Assembly (NCBI GenBank): GCA_946999025.1
Contig: CAMQBP010000019.1
Coordinates: 1 to 17,715, forward strand
Source: an uncultured Prevotella sp.
GTDB taxonomy: Bacteria; Bacteroidota; Bacteroidia; Bacteroidales; Bacteroidaceae
DNA: 17,715 nucleotides
Reading direction: 5' to 3'
Shown: positions 6,556 to 14,768 of the stretch, one piece after another
How positions within the stretch are numbered: position 1 is the first letter of the stretch
Layout: the number at the start of each line of letters is the position of its first letter
Position numbers and translations under genes: made by a program
The notes under the pieces: model-generated
Seen by the model: the letters and a program-made list of their open reading frames with translations, nothing else
What the model was told of the DNA's origin: nothing
Database searches by the model: none

Positions 6556-7022
6556 ATAGCCCACTGTGTGAAAAGAATGATGATGAGGCTATAAACGCCA
6601 GCCAACAGGTCGTCTGCCATCACCCAAAAGCCACCGTGGCGACGGTCCAACGCTCTAATACCCAATGGCTTCACGATATCAAAGAACCTGAAAAGGACGA
6701 AGGATGCCGCTACGTACCACCCGTTGTGTGCTGGTACAGCCAGCAGCGGTAGCCACATACCAATCATCTCGTCAATGACAACTCGCTTGGGATCTTCACC
6801 CCAAAATGGCTCCAACTGGTTGGCAGCCCAGGTGCCGACAGCGGTAAAAACGATGATGAGGGCAAGAGTAATGAAAAATAAGGTGGTGGGATGGAAGGTG
6901 ACAGCCATTGCCAGCCACAGGATTGTGGCCAGAAAAGCACCTGCGGTTCCTGGTCCCCATGGCCAGAATCCGCTTCCAAAACCGGTGCCAAAAATAACTG
7001 CTAACAGCGGCGGACGCTCCAT
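6552..7022 (-). CDS. pgpA: PgpA-type phosphatidylglycerophosphatase A
   Basis: Membrane phosphatase of 156 residues that removes the terminal phosphate from phosphatidylglycerophosphate or, in inositol-lipid loci, probably phosphatidylinositol phosphate. PgpA motifs are all present: GTGFGSGFWPWGPGTAG (12-28), VVIDEMIGMW with D84-E85 (81-90), RFFDIVKP with D115 (112-119), and LDRRHGGFWVMADDLLAG with D137-D138 (125-142). Three or four hydrophobic helices lie between them. The ATG at 7022 is preferred to an in-frame TTG at 7034, because that TTG lies inside the predicted -7 box and the family usually begins close before the first Gly-rich motif. It is the first gene of the three-gene lipid operon, with its end overlapping the GtrA start. 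Family assignment is firm, substrate is not. Confidence 0.9.
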   Translation of the reverse strand: MERPPLLAVIFGTGFGSGFWPWGPGTAGAFLATILWLAMAVTFHPTTLFFITLALIIVFTAVGTWAANQLEPFWGEDPKRVVIDEMIGMWLPLLAVPAHNGWYVAASFVLFRFFDIVKPLGIRALDRRHGGFWVMADDLLAGVYSLIIILFTQWAI

Positions 7023-7031
7023 ATTTAGGTG

Positions 7032-7063
7032 CAAAATTAATAGAAAAAATATTAATATCCAAA
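7032..7063 (-). promoter_or_regulatory. Promoter of the lipid operon
   Basis: On the minus strand TTTG (7063-7060), a 20-base spacer and TAATTTTG (7039-7032, exact TAnnTTTG) form one of the best promoters in the window. The expected transcription start is around 7025-7028, only a few bases before the ATG at 7022, so the message would be nearly leaderless. It faces away from the promoter of the DUF5686 gene. Confidence 0.65.
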
Positions 7064-7093
7064 GAGTTTTCTTTAAAATTCTAAGATTATGTA

Positions 7094-7101
7094 TATCTTT
7101 G
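7094..7101 (+). promoter_or_regulatory. Promoter -7 box of the DUF5686 gene
   Basis: TATCTTTG, an exact Bacteroidota -7 box. Upstream, only a T-rich patch (7067-7074) occupies the -33 place. The predicted leader is about 75 bases to the ATG at 7183 or about 115 to a GTG at 7222. It can fold: GTCC/GGAC near 7130-7141, CTCC/GGAG around it, and a 9-bp hairpin at 7185-7206. Confidence 0.5.
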
Positions 7102-7182
7102 CATGATAGAGAGAAATCGCTCCTGTCCGTCCAAGAGAGGGACTGAGCATCGGAGATAAAATGTAATTACAATATCGACACG

Positions 7183-9762
7183 ATGTCACTTGCACCGGCA
7201 GGTGACCCTATATATAATAAGGTGAAGAGATTTTTTTGTTTTCTGTTTATAGTCATGACTTTTGTCTGTGTAGCTCATGCGCAGATTACGGGTGTGATAG
7301 TAGACGAGGATGGATATGCCATACCATACGCCAGCGTGATGTATAAAGGCCATCATGTTGCTGCTGTCAGCGACATAGAAGGCAAATTCAACATAGCCCG
7401 GCATGAGGGATGGGTGATGACAATCAGTTCAGTGGGCTTTAAGCAGCAGTCTATTAAGGTAGCTGCCAATACAAAGTCACATTTGAACATCGTTTTAAAG
7501 GAAGATGCCAAACGCTTGAACGAAGTGGTGGTGAAGAGTAAGCGTGGTCGCTATTCGCGTAAGAACAACCCTGCCGTGGAACTGATGCGGCGTGTAATTG
7601 CAGCCAAAGAGAAAAGTCATCTGGACAATCATCCTTATTATCAGTATAACAAGTATCAGAAGCTAACGCTTTCTTTGAGCGACATCCAGCCAGAGGACTT
7701 AGAAAGCGGTAGACTGAGCAAGTCGCAGTGGATGTTGGATCAAATTGAAACCAGCAGTTATAACAACAAGTTGGTGCTGCCCATCTCTGTTGACGAGACG
7801 GTAACGCAGCACATCTACCGCAAAGAGCCGAAGTCGGAGAAAAGTATCATCAAAGGGCATCAAAGTCAGGGCGTTAATAAGATGTTGCAAACGGGTGAGG
7901 CCCTGAACGTTATTTTGAAGGATGTTTTTACGAATGTCGACATCTATGACGACTATGTTCGGCTGCTTCAGCATCCTTTCGTGAGTCCCATCGGGCGTAC
8001 GGCCATCTCTTTTTATCGCTATTACATCGAAGACACGGTCTATGTAGATCGTGACTTGTGCTATCATCTACAGTTTATTCCCAACAACCAGCAAGACTTT
8101 GGATTCCGCGGAGAACTGTATGTCTTGGCCGATTCGACGTTGCATGTGAAGAAATGCAAGTTGACCATGCCGAAGAAAAGTGATGTGAACTTTGTTGATG
8201 AACTGCATGTAGACCAAGAATACACCAAGCTTGATAACGGAGAGTGGGTGCTGACCAGGGATGATATGTGGGCAGAACTGTCACTGACGAGTTTCCTCTC
8301 GAAAGCACTGGTTGTGCGCAATACCCGCATGAGCGACTATGCTTTTGACGAATTGCCCAACAAGTTATTCAAGGGAAGGGCCAAGGTGCGGCACGAGGCC
8401 GATGCCATGGTTCGGGATGAGGATTTCTGGAATCGATATCGTGCGGTTGAATTGACGAAGGGTGAATCGTCTATGGATGCTTTCGTGCATCGCATGGAGC
8501 AATCGAAAAACTTCAAATGGTTGTTGGTGGGCATCAAGGCACTTGTTGAAAATTATGTGGAAACAAGCAGCGGCCAGCACAAAAGCAAGTTCGACATCGG
8601 GCCTGTCAACACGCTTGTATCGAGCAACTTTGTGGACGGCTTGCGTTTCCGATTCAGTGGAAGAACGATGGCTGCACTCAATCCGCATCTGTTTTGGAAA
8701 GGCTATGTGGCATACGGCACACGGTCGCAGAAAACCTATTACGGTACAGAGGTGACCTATGCCTTGAACAAAAAGAAGAACTCGCCGTTTGAGTTTCCAC
8801 AACGTAATCTGGTCTTTGAGACCGCTTATGACGTGATGTCACCGGCCGATAAGTTCTTGCTACACAATAAAGACAACGCCTTTATGGCCATTAAGACGCA
8901 GAAAGTGGAGCAGATGTACTTCTACAACCGTCAGAAGTTGTCGTTTATTTATGAAACTGATTGGGGATTTAGTGTCAACACCTCTGTCAAAGCCGAGAGT
9001 AACGAGGTGGCAGGTGACTTGCATTTCGTACGCATGAGTGATCGTCAGGAAATTTTCAAGATAAGAACCGCTGAGCTGCAACTTGGCTTTCGCTACTGCC
9101 CAGGACAGACATTCATGAACACCAAACAGAAAAGAGTGCCCATCAACTTGGATAGTCCTGAGTTCAAGGTAAGCCATACCATGGGATTGAAAAACTTCCT
9201 GGGTGGACAATATACGATGAATTTTACGGAAGTAGGGTTTTACAAGCGGCAATGGCTGGGTAGCTGGGGTTATCTGGATGGATATGTTAACCTGGGTGCA
9301 CAGTGGGACAAGGTGCCTTTCCCCTTGTTAATTATGCCACCAGTGAATCTTTCCTACTTTGAACACGCAGAGACATTCTCCATGATGCGTAACATGGAAT
9401 TTCTGACAGACCGATATGCTTTCTGGTCTTTGTCATGGGATATGAATGGTAAGCTGCTGAATCGTATCCCTCTCATCAGGCGGCTGAAGTGGCGTGAATA
9501 TGTAGCTTTTAAGGGCATGTTTGGTGACTTGACAGACAAAAATAATCCCTTTTTGCAGCGCAACCAGGCCGATAACATGCTGTTTGCCTTCCCGGAAGGG
9601 GCGTACGTCATGGACAAGAAAGTGCCCTATATGGAGATTGTAGCTGGCGTACACAACATTTTCAACTTCTTTGGGATAGACTTTATTCATCGCATCAATT
9701 ACAATGGACACCCCTATGCCAAAAAGAATGGAGTGAGGTTTAGCTTCAAGATGAGCTTCTGA
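7183..9762 (+). CDS. Outer-membrane barrel protein with carboxypeptidase-regulatory and DUF5686 domains
   Basis: Protein of 859 residues. A signal peptide spans about 14-33 (KRFFCFLFIVMTFVCVAHA, cleavage before QI). A carboxypeptidase-regulatory-like beta-sandwich follows (about 34-112: ITGVIVDEDGYAIPYASV, SDIEGKF, SSVGFK), then a long DUF5686 region rich in alternating polar and aromatic beta strands, ending in SFKMSF. A terminal Phe is typical of outer-membrane barrels. It lacks a SusC/TonB plug. The function of the family is unknown; an outer-membrane transport or assembly role is a guess. The start is uncertain: ATG 7183 places 13 extra residues before the signal peptide and begins inside a hairpin, while GTG 7222 (V14) would give a textbook signal peptide. 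The gene is divergent from the lipid operon and 106 bases before the thioesterase gene, which may share its transcript. Confidence 0.88.
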   Translation: MSLAPAGDPIYNKVKRFFCFLFIVMTFVCVAHAQITGVIVDEDGYAIPYASVMYKGHHVAAVSDIEGKFNIARHEGWVMTISSVGFKQQSIKVAANTKSHLNIVLKEDAKRLNEVVVKSKRGRYSRKNNPAVELMRRVIAAKEKSHLDNHPYYQYNKYQKLTLSLSDIQPEDLESGRLSKSQWMLDQIETSSYNNKLVLPISVDETVTQHIYRKEPKSEKSIIKGHQSQGVNKMLQTGEALNVILKDVFTNVDIYDDYVRLLQHPFVSPIGRTAISFYRYYIEDTVYVDRDLCYHLQFIPNNQQDFGFRGELYVLADSTLHVKKCKLTMPKKSDVNFVDELHVDQEYTKLDNGEWVLTRDDMWAELSLTSFLSKALVVRNTRMSDYAFDELPNKLFKGRAKVRHEADAMVRDEDFWNRYRAVELTKGESSMDAFVHRMEQSKNFKWLLVGIKALVENYVETSSGQHKSKFDIGPVNTLVSSNFVDGLRFRFSGRTMAALNPHLFWKGYVAYGTRSQKTYYGTEVTYALNKKKNSPFEFPQRNLVFETAYDVMSPADKFLLHNKDNAFMAIKTQKVEQMYFYNRQKLSFIYETDWGFSVNTSVKAESNEVAGDLHFVRMSDRQEIFKIRTAELQLGFRYCPGQTFMNTKQKRVPINLDSPEFKVSHTMGLKNFLGGQYTMNFTEVGFYKRQWLGSWGYLDGYVNLGAQWDKVPFPLLIMPPVNLSYFEHAETFSMMRNMEFLTDRYAFWSLSWDMNGKLLNRIPLIRRLKWREYVAFKGMFGDLTDKNNPFLQRNQADNMLFAFPEGAYVMDKKVPYMEIVAGVHNIFNFFGIDFIHRINYNGHPYAKKNGVRFSFKMSF
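7185..7206 (+). promoter_or_regulatory. Hairpin at the first ATG of the DUF5686 gene
   Basis: Arms 7185-7193 (GTCACTTGC) and 7198-7206 (GCAGGTGAC) pair over nine positions, one of them G-U, around the loop ACCG. The G of the ATG at 7183 is in the stem. It could mask that start or be part of the leader if translation begins at GTG 7222, 16 bases later. Confidence 0.45.
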
Positions 9763-9776
9763 GTATGAGCGATGGC

Positions 9777-9836
9777 ATGCAATTGCATTAGAATGAGTGC
9801 CCGCAGATGGGGCACTCATGGGTTGATTACCATGAG
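9777..9836 (+). promoter_or_regulatory. Overlapping hairpins between the DUF5686 and thioesterase genes
   Basis: There are three structures in a row: a 12-base perfect palindrome ATGCAATTGCAT (9777-9788), a perfect 10-bp stem 9793-9802 with 9810-9819 (loop GCAGATG), and a 7-bp stem 9815-9821 with 9830-9836. The last two share CTCAT (9815-9819), so they exclude each other. No T tract follows, so a simple terminator is unlikely; an attenuator or an RNA-processing site is possible. I see no TAnnTTTG box between 9763 and 9868. Confidence 0.45.
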
Positions 9837-9868
9837 ATAAATAGTCAGACTTGATAGAATATAGTAAC

Positions 9869-10354
9869 ATGAGAAAAATTAAGAATCCTTGGATAGGAGT
9901 GGAAAAGTACAACTGCTATGGCTGTTGCCCTGACAATGAGATGGGCTTGAAGATGGAGTTTTATGAAGATGGGGACGACATCATCTCTTTTTGGAATCCA
10001 CAAACGCATGACCAAGGGTGGGTAGGAACCATCCATGGTGGCATTCTCAGTACGCTCATCGACGAGATAGCGGGGTGGGTGGTCATCCGAAAACTACAAA
10101 CCACTGGCATGACCAGCAAACTGGAAGTGCGCTATAAACAGTCTATTGCCACGACAGAACCTCAACTGACCATACGTGCCCATATACGTGAACGTCGACG
10201 CAACCTGGTGTTCATCGATGCAACCATCGAGAATGGGCAGGGTGAATTGTGTGTCGAAGGTTCGGCCGTTTATTCTGTATTCGATGAAAAACGAGCCAGA
10301 GAAATGGGCTTCCGTGGTTGTGAATTGGAAGACGAACAACTGTTTTCCATGTAA
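9869..10354 (+). CDS. PaaI-like hotdog-fold acyl-CoA thioesterase
   Basis: Protein of 161 residues of the 4HBT/PaaI hotdog superfamily, which hydrolyses acyl-CoA or similar thioesters in the cytoplasm. The key motif is GTIHGGILSTLIDEIAGWV: HGG followed by the long central helix with the acidic residue of its active site. The beta strands SKLEVRYKQSI, LTIRAHIRERRRNLVFIDATI and GELCVEGSAVYSVF fit the second half of the fold. The N-terminus carries three cysteines (CYGCC), unusual for a plain PaaI domain but seen in my recollection of related proteins; their role is unknown. The ATG at 9869 is chosen over an in-frame TTG at 9851. No promoter of its own is obvious, so it may be read from the DUF5686 transcript. 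The substrate is unknown. Confidence 0.85.
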   Translation: MRKIKNPWIGVEKYNCYGCCPDNEMGLKMEFYEDGDDIISFWNPQTHDQGWVGTIHGGILSTLIDEIAGWVVIRKLQTTGMTSKLEVRYKQSIATTEPQLTIRAHIRERRRNLVFIDATIENGQGELCVEGSAVYSVFDEKRAREMGFRGCELEDEQLFSM

Positions 10355-10760
10355 CTTGTAAGTCATAACCAGGACAGTTAATCCTTATGAATCTAAAAAG
10401 AAGTATTATATATAGAAATCTTTGATTGCCCGCTTTTACCATCTTCTTTAACCGACCTTTAGTCGTGTTGATGTTTCAAAGAAAGCAGGGATTGAAAAGC
10501 AGTCAACATCGTTGCTGGCAGGGAATTCACAGTCAGTTGCTTCTCGTTAGGTGTGAAAGCGATTGCTATCACTCCACTTTCACCAATATGGTCAATATAG
10601 CTTAATTTTGCGTTTTTTATGGTTTAAAGCCTTTCTTATTCGGAAAAAAGTTGTACTTTAGCATGTTGAAATAAATAGGCAAAACGTCACAGAGCGAAAT
10701 TAAATGCGCTTATAGACGATTTTATACGGAATTTAACATTATATTTATACTAACGATTGA
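10355..10760. other. 406-base gene-free stretch before gyrA
   Basis: No confident gene. It holds two candidate plus-strand promoter boxes for gyrA in its second half, a GTGAAAG/CTTTCAC stem (7 bp) near 10553-10583, and on the minus strand an open frame of about 55 codons ending at TAA 10461-10459, with no ATG and only a GTG at 10572. That frame reads plausibly (IAIAFTPNEKQLTVNSLPA) and may be a gene remnant or chance. The final 90 bases are AT-rich and look like the gyrA leader. Confidence 0.4.
10603..10661 (+). promoter_or_regulatory. Candidate promoter boxes for gyrA
   Basis: TAATTTTG (10603-10610) matches TAnnTTTG exactly. TACTTTAG (10654-10661) is one base off but has TTTC at 10632-10635 about 18 bases upstream and would give a leader of about 95 bases. 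Either or both may serve gyrA; I cannot choose. Confidence 0.4.
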
Positions 10761-13370
10761 ATGGACGAAAATCAGACAATTGATCATGACAGGATCATGA
10801 AGATTAACATTGAGGAAGAAATGAAGTCGTCATACATCGATTATTCGATGTCTGTGATTGTGGCTCGTGCCCTTCCTGATGTACGAGATGGTTTCAAACC
10901 TGTGCACCGTCGTATCTTATATGGTATGCTGGGTATTAGCAATACGAGTGACAAGCCTTATAAGAAATGTGCTCGTGTAGTAGGTGAGGTGCTTGGTAAG
11001 TACCACCCTCATGGCGACAGTTCTGTGTATGGTGCCTTGGTACGTTTGGCACAAGACTGGAACATGCGCTACACGCTTGTAGACGGACAAGGTAACTTTG
11101 GTAGTGTTGACGGAGACTCTGCCGCTGCCATGCGTTATACCGAATGTCGATTGTCAAAGATGGGTGAGCATGTCATGGACGACCTGGATAAGGATACCGT
11201 GGACATGGCCAACAACTTTGACGACACTTTGCAGGAGCCTACGGTTATGCCGACCAGGATACCAAACTTGCTTGTAAACGGTGGAAATGGTATTGCGGTG
11301 GGTATGGCGACCAACATGCCAACTCATAATCTTCGTGAAGTGATTGAAGGCTGTTGTGCATATATCGACAACCCTGACATCGAGCTGGATGAACTGATGA
11401 AACACATTCAGGCTCCTGACTTCCCAACAGGGGCTTATATCTATGGACTACAAGGCGTGAAAGATGCCTATGAAACTGGTCGTGGACGTATCATCATCAG
11501 GGCAAAAGCTGAAATTGAAAGTGATGAGAACCATGACAAGATTGTTGTCACAGAAATTCCATACGGCGTTAACAAACAGCAACTCATTGAATACATAGCA
11601 GCTCTTGTAAAAGAAGGGAAACTGGACGGTATTTCAAACGTTAACGATGAGTCGGGTCGGCAGGGAATGCGTATTGTTATTGACATCAAGCGGGATGCCA
11701 ATGCCAATGTTATCTTGAACAAATTGTTTAAGATGACGGCTTTGCAAAGTTCGTTTTCAGTCAACAACATCGCCCTGGTCAAAGGTCGTCCACGCCTGTT
11801 GAGCTTGAAAGAATGTGTGAAGTACTTTGTGGAGCATCGCCATGATGTAACCATCCGCAGGACCAAGTTTGAATTGAAAAAAGCGCAAGAACGCGCCCAT
11901 ATCTTGGAAGGCTTGATTATTGCATGCGACAACATTGATGAAGTGGTTCACATCATCCGTGGAAGTAAGACTCCTTCGGAAGCTCAAACCAATTTGGAAA
12001 AGCGGTTTGACCTGGATAATCTGCAGAGTAAGGCCATTGTTGACATGCGTCTGTCTCAGTTGACAGGACTTCGCATGGATCAGTTGCATGCTGAATATGA
12101 TGAGTTGGAAAAACTCATCGCTTATCTGGAAAACATTCTTTCTGATCCCGAACTTTGCAAAAAGGTAATGAAAGATGAACTGAACGAGGTAAAGGAGAAA
12201 TACGGTGATGACCGCCGCACAAAGATTATTCCTGATGAACACGAGTTCAATGCAGAGGATTTCTATCCAAATGATCCTGTTGTTATTACCGTGAGTCATC
12301 TTGGGTATATCAAGCGAACCCCACTATCAGATTTCCGGGAACAAGCACGGGGAGGTGTTGGATCAAAGGGTGCCACACATCGTGATCAAGACTTTACGGA
12401 GTTTATCTATCCCGCTACCATGCACCAAACCATGTTGTTCTTCACCAAGAAGGGACGTTGCTATTGGCTCAAGTGCTATAACATACCAGAGGGTGCCAAG
12501 GATTCTAAGGGTCGTGCCATCCAGAATTTGCTCAACATCGACAGTGATGATGCCATCAATGCAATCCTGCGTTTGCGTGGACTGGACGATGAGGAGTTCA
12601 TTAATTCGCACTATGTCGTCTTTGCAACCAAGAATGGTACTGTCAAGAAAACAAGTCTTGAGGCCTATTCTCGCCCACGAACCAATGGTGTCATCGCCAT
12701 CAATATAGCAGAGGGTGACGAAGTAGTTGATGTGAGATTGACCAATGGTGAAAACGAACTCATTCTGGCTAACCGCAATGGTAGGGCAGTGCGTTTCGAT
12801 GAAAACACCGTTCGTACCATGGGACGTACCGCAACAGGTGTGCGCGGTATGCGACTGGATGATGGTGACGATGCTGTTGTTGGCATGATTGTTGTAAATG
12901 ATCCTGTTAACGAGACAGTTATGGTGGTCAGTGAAAACGGATATGGCAAGCGCTCTTTGGTAGAAGATTACAGAAAGACCAATCGTGGCGGTAAAGGTGT
13001 CAAGACACTGAGCATAACCGATAAGACAGGACGTCTGGTTGCGATTAAGAACGTAACAGATAATAATGATTTGATGATCATCAATAAGAGTGGTATCACC
13101 ATCAGATTGGCTGTCGCAGAATGTCGTGTGATGGGTCGTGCAACACAAGGTGTTCGATTGATTAATCTCTCAAAGAAGAATGATGTCATCGCCAGTGTTT
13201 GCAAGACCATGAGCTCAGAACTGGAAGCATCCTTGGAAGAGGAAAATAAAGAGGAATTAGAACAGTTCCATATTGAGGCTGAGGATGAAATGACCTCTGG
13301 GTCAGACAAGTCAACTACTGAAGAGGCTCCATTGGTAGATTTTGATGATGAGTTAGAGCCTAACGAATAA
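10761..13370 (+). CDS. gyrA: DNA gyrase subunit A
   Basis: GyrA, 869 residues, the DNA breakage-reunion subunit of gyrase, which works with GyrB to introduce negative supercoils. Seen: the N-terminal SSYIDYSMSVIVARALPDVRDGFKPVHRRIL block, the catalytic tyrosine Y126 in AAAMRYTE (Y122 in E. coli numbering), the IPNLLVNGGNGIAVGMATNMPTHN loop, a coiled-coil arm (about 360-480), and a C-terminal beta-pinwheel from about 500. The GyrA box is degenerate: QARGGVG (528-534) against QRRGGKG in E. coli. In the quinolone region (YHPHGDSSVYGALV), S87 equals the E. coli S83, but G91 stands where E. coli has D87. The last 50 residues are strongly acidic. The box, although imperfect, and the length favour GyrA over ParC. 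A secreted TPR gene follows after 27 bases, probably in one transcript. ATG start. Confidence 0.97.
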   Translation: MDENQTIDHDRIMKINIEEEMKSSYIDYSMSVIVARALPDVRDGFKPVHRRILYGMLGISNTSDKPYKKCARVVGEVLGKYHPHGDSSVYGALVRLAQDWNMRYTLVDGQGNFGSVDGDSAAAMRYTECRLSKMGEHVMDDLDKDTVDMANNFDDTLQEPTVMPTRIPNLLVNGGNGIAVGMATNMPTHNLREVIEGCCAYIDNPDIELDELMKHIQAPDFPTGAYIYGLQGVKDAYETGRGRIIIRAKAEIESDENHDKIVVTEIPYGVNKQQLIEYIAALVKEGKLDGISNVNDESGRQGMRIVIDIKRDANANVILNKLFKMTALQSSFSVNNIALVKGRPRLLSLKECVKYFVEHRHDVTIRRTKFELKKAQERAHILEGLIIACDNIDEVVHIIRGSKTPSEAQTNLEKRFDLDNLQSKAIVDMRLSQLTGLRMDQLHAEYDELEKLIAYLENILSDPELCKKVMKDELNEVKEKYGDDRRTKIIPDEHEFNAEDFYPNDPVVITVSHLGYIKRTPLSDFREQARGGVGSKGATHRDQDFTEFIYPATMHQTMLFFTKKGRCYWLKCYNIPEGAKDSKGRAIQNLLNIDSDDAINAILRLRGLDDEEFINSHYVVFATKNGTVKKTSLEAYSRPRTNGVIAINIAEGDEVVDVRLTNGENELILANRNGRAVRFDENTVRTMGRTATGVRGMRLDDGDDAVVGMIVVNDPVNETVMVVSENGYGKRSLVEDYRKTNRGGKGVKTLSITDKTGRLVAIKNVTDNNDLMIINKSGITIRLAVAECRVMGRATQGVRLINLSKKNDVIASVCKTMSSELEASLEEENKEELEQFHIEAEDEMTSGSDKSTTEEAPLVDFDDELEPNE

Positions 13371-13397
13371 AGATAAACCTTTAAAAATAACAAAATT

Positions 13398-14624
13398 ATG
13401 AAAAAATTAATGTTGATGGCTTTGATGGCACTGGGTGCCTCAACGTCTTTTGCCGGCGACAGTGACGCGCTAAAGGCTATCATGTCTGCAAAAACATTTG
13501 TTGAAGCGGAGAATTTAGTCAAGTCAAATTTGTCACAATTGGCAAACAATGAAGAAAAAGCAAAAGCTTATAATAAGCTAGTCGACCTTGCCATGCAAAA
13601 AGTAGATAAGGAGCAGGCTGTCATTGAGAAAAATATTATTAGTCAACAGCTCAAGCAAGGTGAGCAGCAACCGTATGATACTGTGGGGTATTACGATGCA
13701 CTTTACCATGCCATAAATGCAGGTATTGAAGCTGACAAATACGATATGATGCCCAATGCGAAAGGAAAGGTAAAGCCTAAGTTCCACAAGGCCAATCAAA
13801 ATCGTTTGTACACCTTACGCCCTCAGTTGATTAATGCTGGACAGGACGCCGGAACAAAGAATGATCCGCAAGGAGCTTTGAAGAACTTCGGTTTGTATGT
13901 ATCTTCGTCCCAAGCCAATTTGTTTAAGGATGTTGCTAACAAACCTGCTTATGATCAATATCTTGGAGAGGTGGCACGCGTAGCAGCTGTCTATGCATTC
14001 CAGGATAAGAAGGTTGATTTGGCGAAACAATATGCAGATGTGGCTTTGCAGGACACTGCAAAGGAAGTACACAAAGAGGCATTGAACTTGAAGTCGTATC
14101 TCATCACGCAAGGACTCACCTCAAAAGCTGACTCGTTGAAAGCTATTGAAAGTTTGAAAGAGCTTTATGTAAAAGAAAAGGGTAACGAGCAAGTATTCAG
14201 TGCATTAAGTGCCATGTATAACGGCATGAACAACAAAGAAGAGCTGAACAAATTGGTTGCTTCTAAACTGCAAGAAGATCCCAACAATTTCAGTGCTTTG
14301 GCAATGAAAGCTCAAATCGCAATGAATGCTGGTCAATGGGATGAAGCTATTGAGGGCTATAAGAAAGCCGTAGCTGTAAACGATAAGGATGCACTTGTAT
14401 ACACTTATCTTGGATTCTGCATTAATTCAAAGGCACAAGCTTTGAATAATGTTCCTGAGCAAAAGAAACTTTATACGGAATCAGTTGGCTATCTGGAAAA
14501 AGCTCGTGACCTTGATCCCGATAAAAGTCATGCAAACTGGAGCTATCCTCTTTATCAATGCTATTACTCGCTCTACGGTGCTGAAGACAGTAGAACGAAG
14601 GAAATGGAGAATTTGAATAAATAA
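13398..14624 (+). CDS. Secreted TPR-repeat protein, downstream of gyrA
   Basis: Protein of 408 residues with a clear signal peptide (1-19, MKKLMLMALMALGASTSFA, cleavage before GD), so it is likely periplasmic. The remainder is alpha-helical. TPR-like helix pairs are clearest at about 275-360 (FSALAMKAQIAMNAGQWDEA with the Gly-x-W/Y-x-x-A pattern) and near 365-395 (GYLEKARDLDPD). TPR domains mediate protein contacts; no catalytic motif is seen and the partner is unknown. It starts 27 bases after the gyrA stop and ends in a strong terminator, so it is probably co-transcribed with gyrA. It resembles the next gene in length, order of segments and C-terminus (SYPLYQCYYSLY against SLPLYTIYLNLN), which suggests a tandem duplication. 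ATG start with an A-rich upstream region. Confidence 0.85.
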   Translation: MKKLMLMALMALGASTSFAGDSDALKAIMSAKTFVEAENLVKSNLSQLANNEEKAKAYNKLVDLAMQKVDKEQAVIEKNIISQQLKQGEQQPYDTVGYYDALYHAINAGIEADKYDMMPNAKGKVKPKFHKANQNRLYTLRPQLINAGQDAGTKNDPQGALKNFGLYVSSSQANLFKDVANKPAYDQYLGEVARVAAVYAFQDKKVDLAKQYADVALQDTAKEVHKEALNLKSYLITQGLTSKADSLKAIESLKELYVKEKGNEQVFSALSAMYNGMNNKEELNKLVASKLQEDPNNFSALAMKAQIAMNAGQWDEAIEGYKKAVAVNDKDALVYTYLGFCINSKAQALNNVPEQKKLYTESVGYLEKARDLDPDKSHANWSYPLYQCYYSLYGAEDSRTKEMENLNK

Positions 14625-14643
14625 TAGTAGTACTAATAATTTT

Positions 14644-14684
14644 AACGTGGAGGATGTATCGTGAGGTATATCCTCCACGTTTTT
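14644..14684 (+). terminator. Intrinsic terminator of the gyrA-TPR unit
   Basis: A perfect 12-bp stem (14644-14655 with 14670-14681) around a 14-base loop is followed by a T run to 14684. It starts 19 bases after the TPR stop codon, which fits a terminator for the gyrA-TPR transcript. Confidence 0.9.
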
Positions 14685-14768
14685 ATATGATGGCAAAACC
14701 AAATATTTACCCTTTGCAAATAATGTTAAGTTTATTGTAAAAAATGTAGCGGATATTAACTTTTTCCG

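Noticed and set aside
7103..7159. 18-codon upstream open frame in the DUF5686 leader
   Set aside because: Its ATG lies two bases after the -7 box, before the likely transcription start, so it would not be in the message.
12363..13148. Minus-strand frame of 261 codons inside gyrA
   Set aside because: It overlaps the gyrase pinwheel entirely, with no start signal or family motif.
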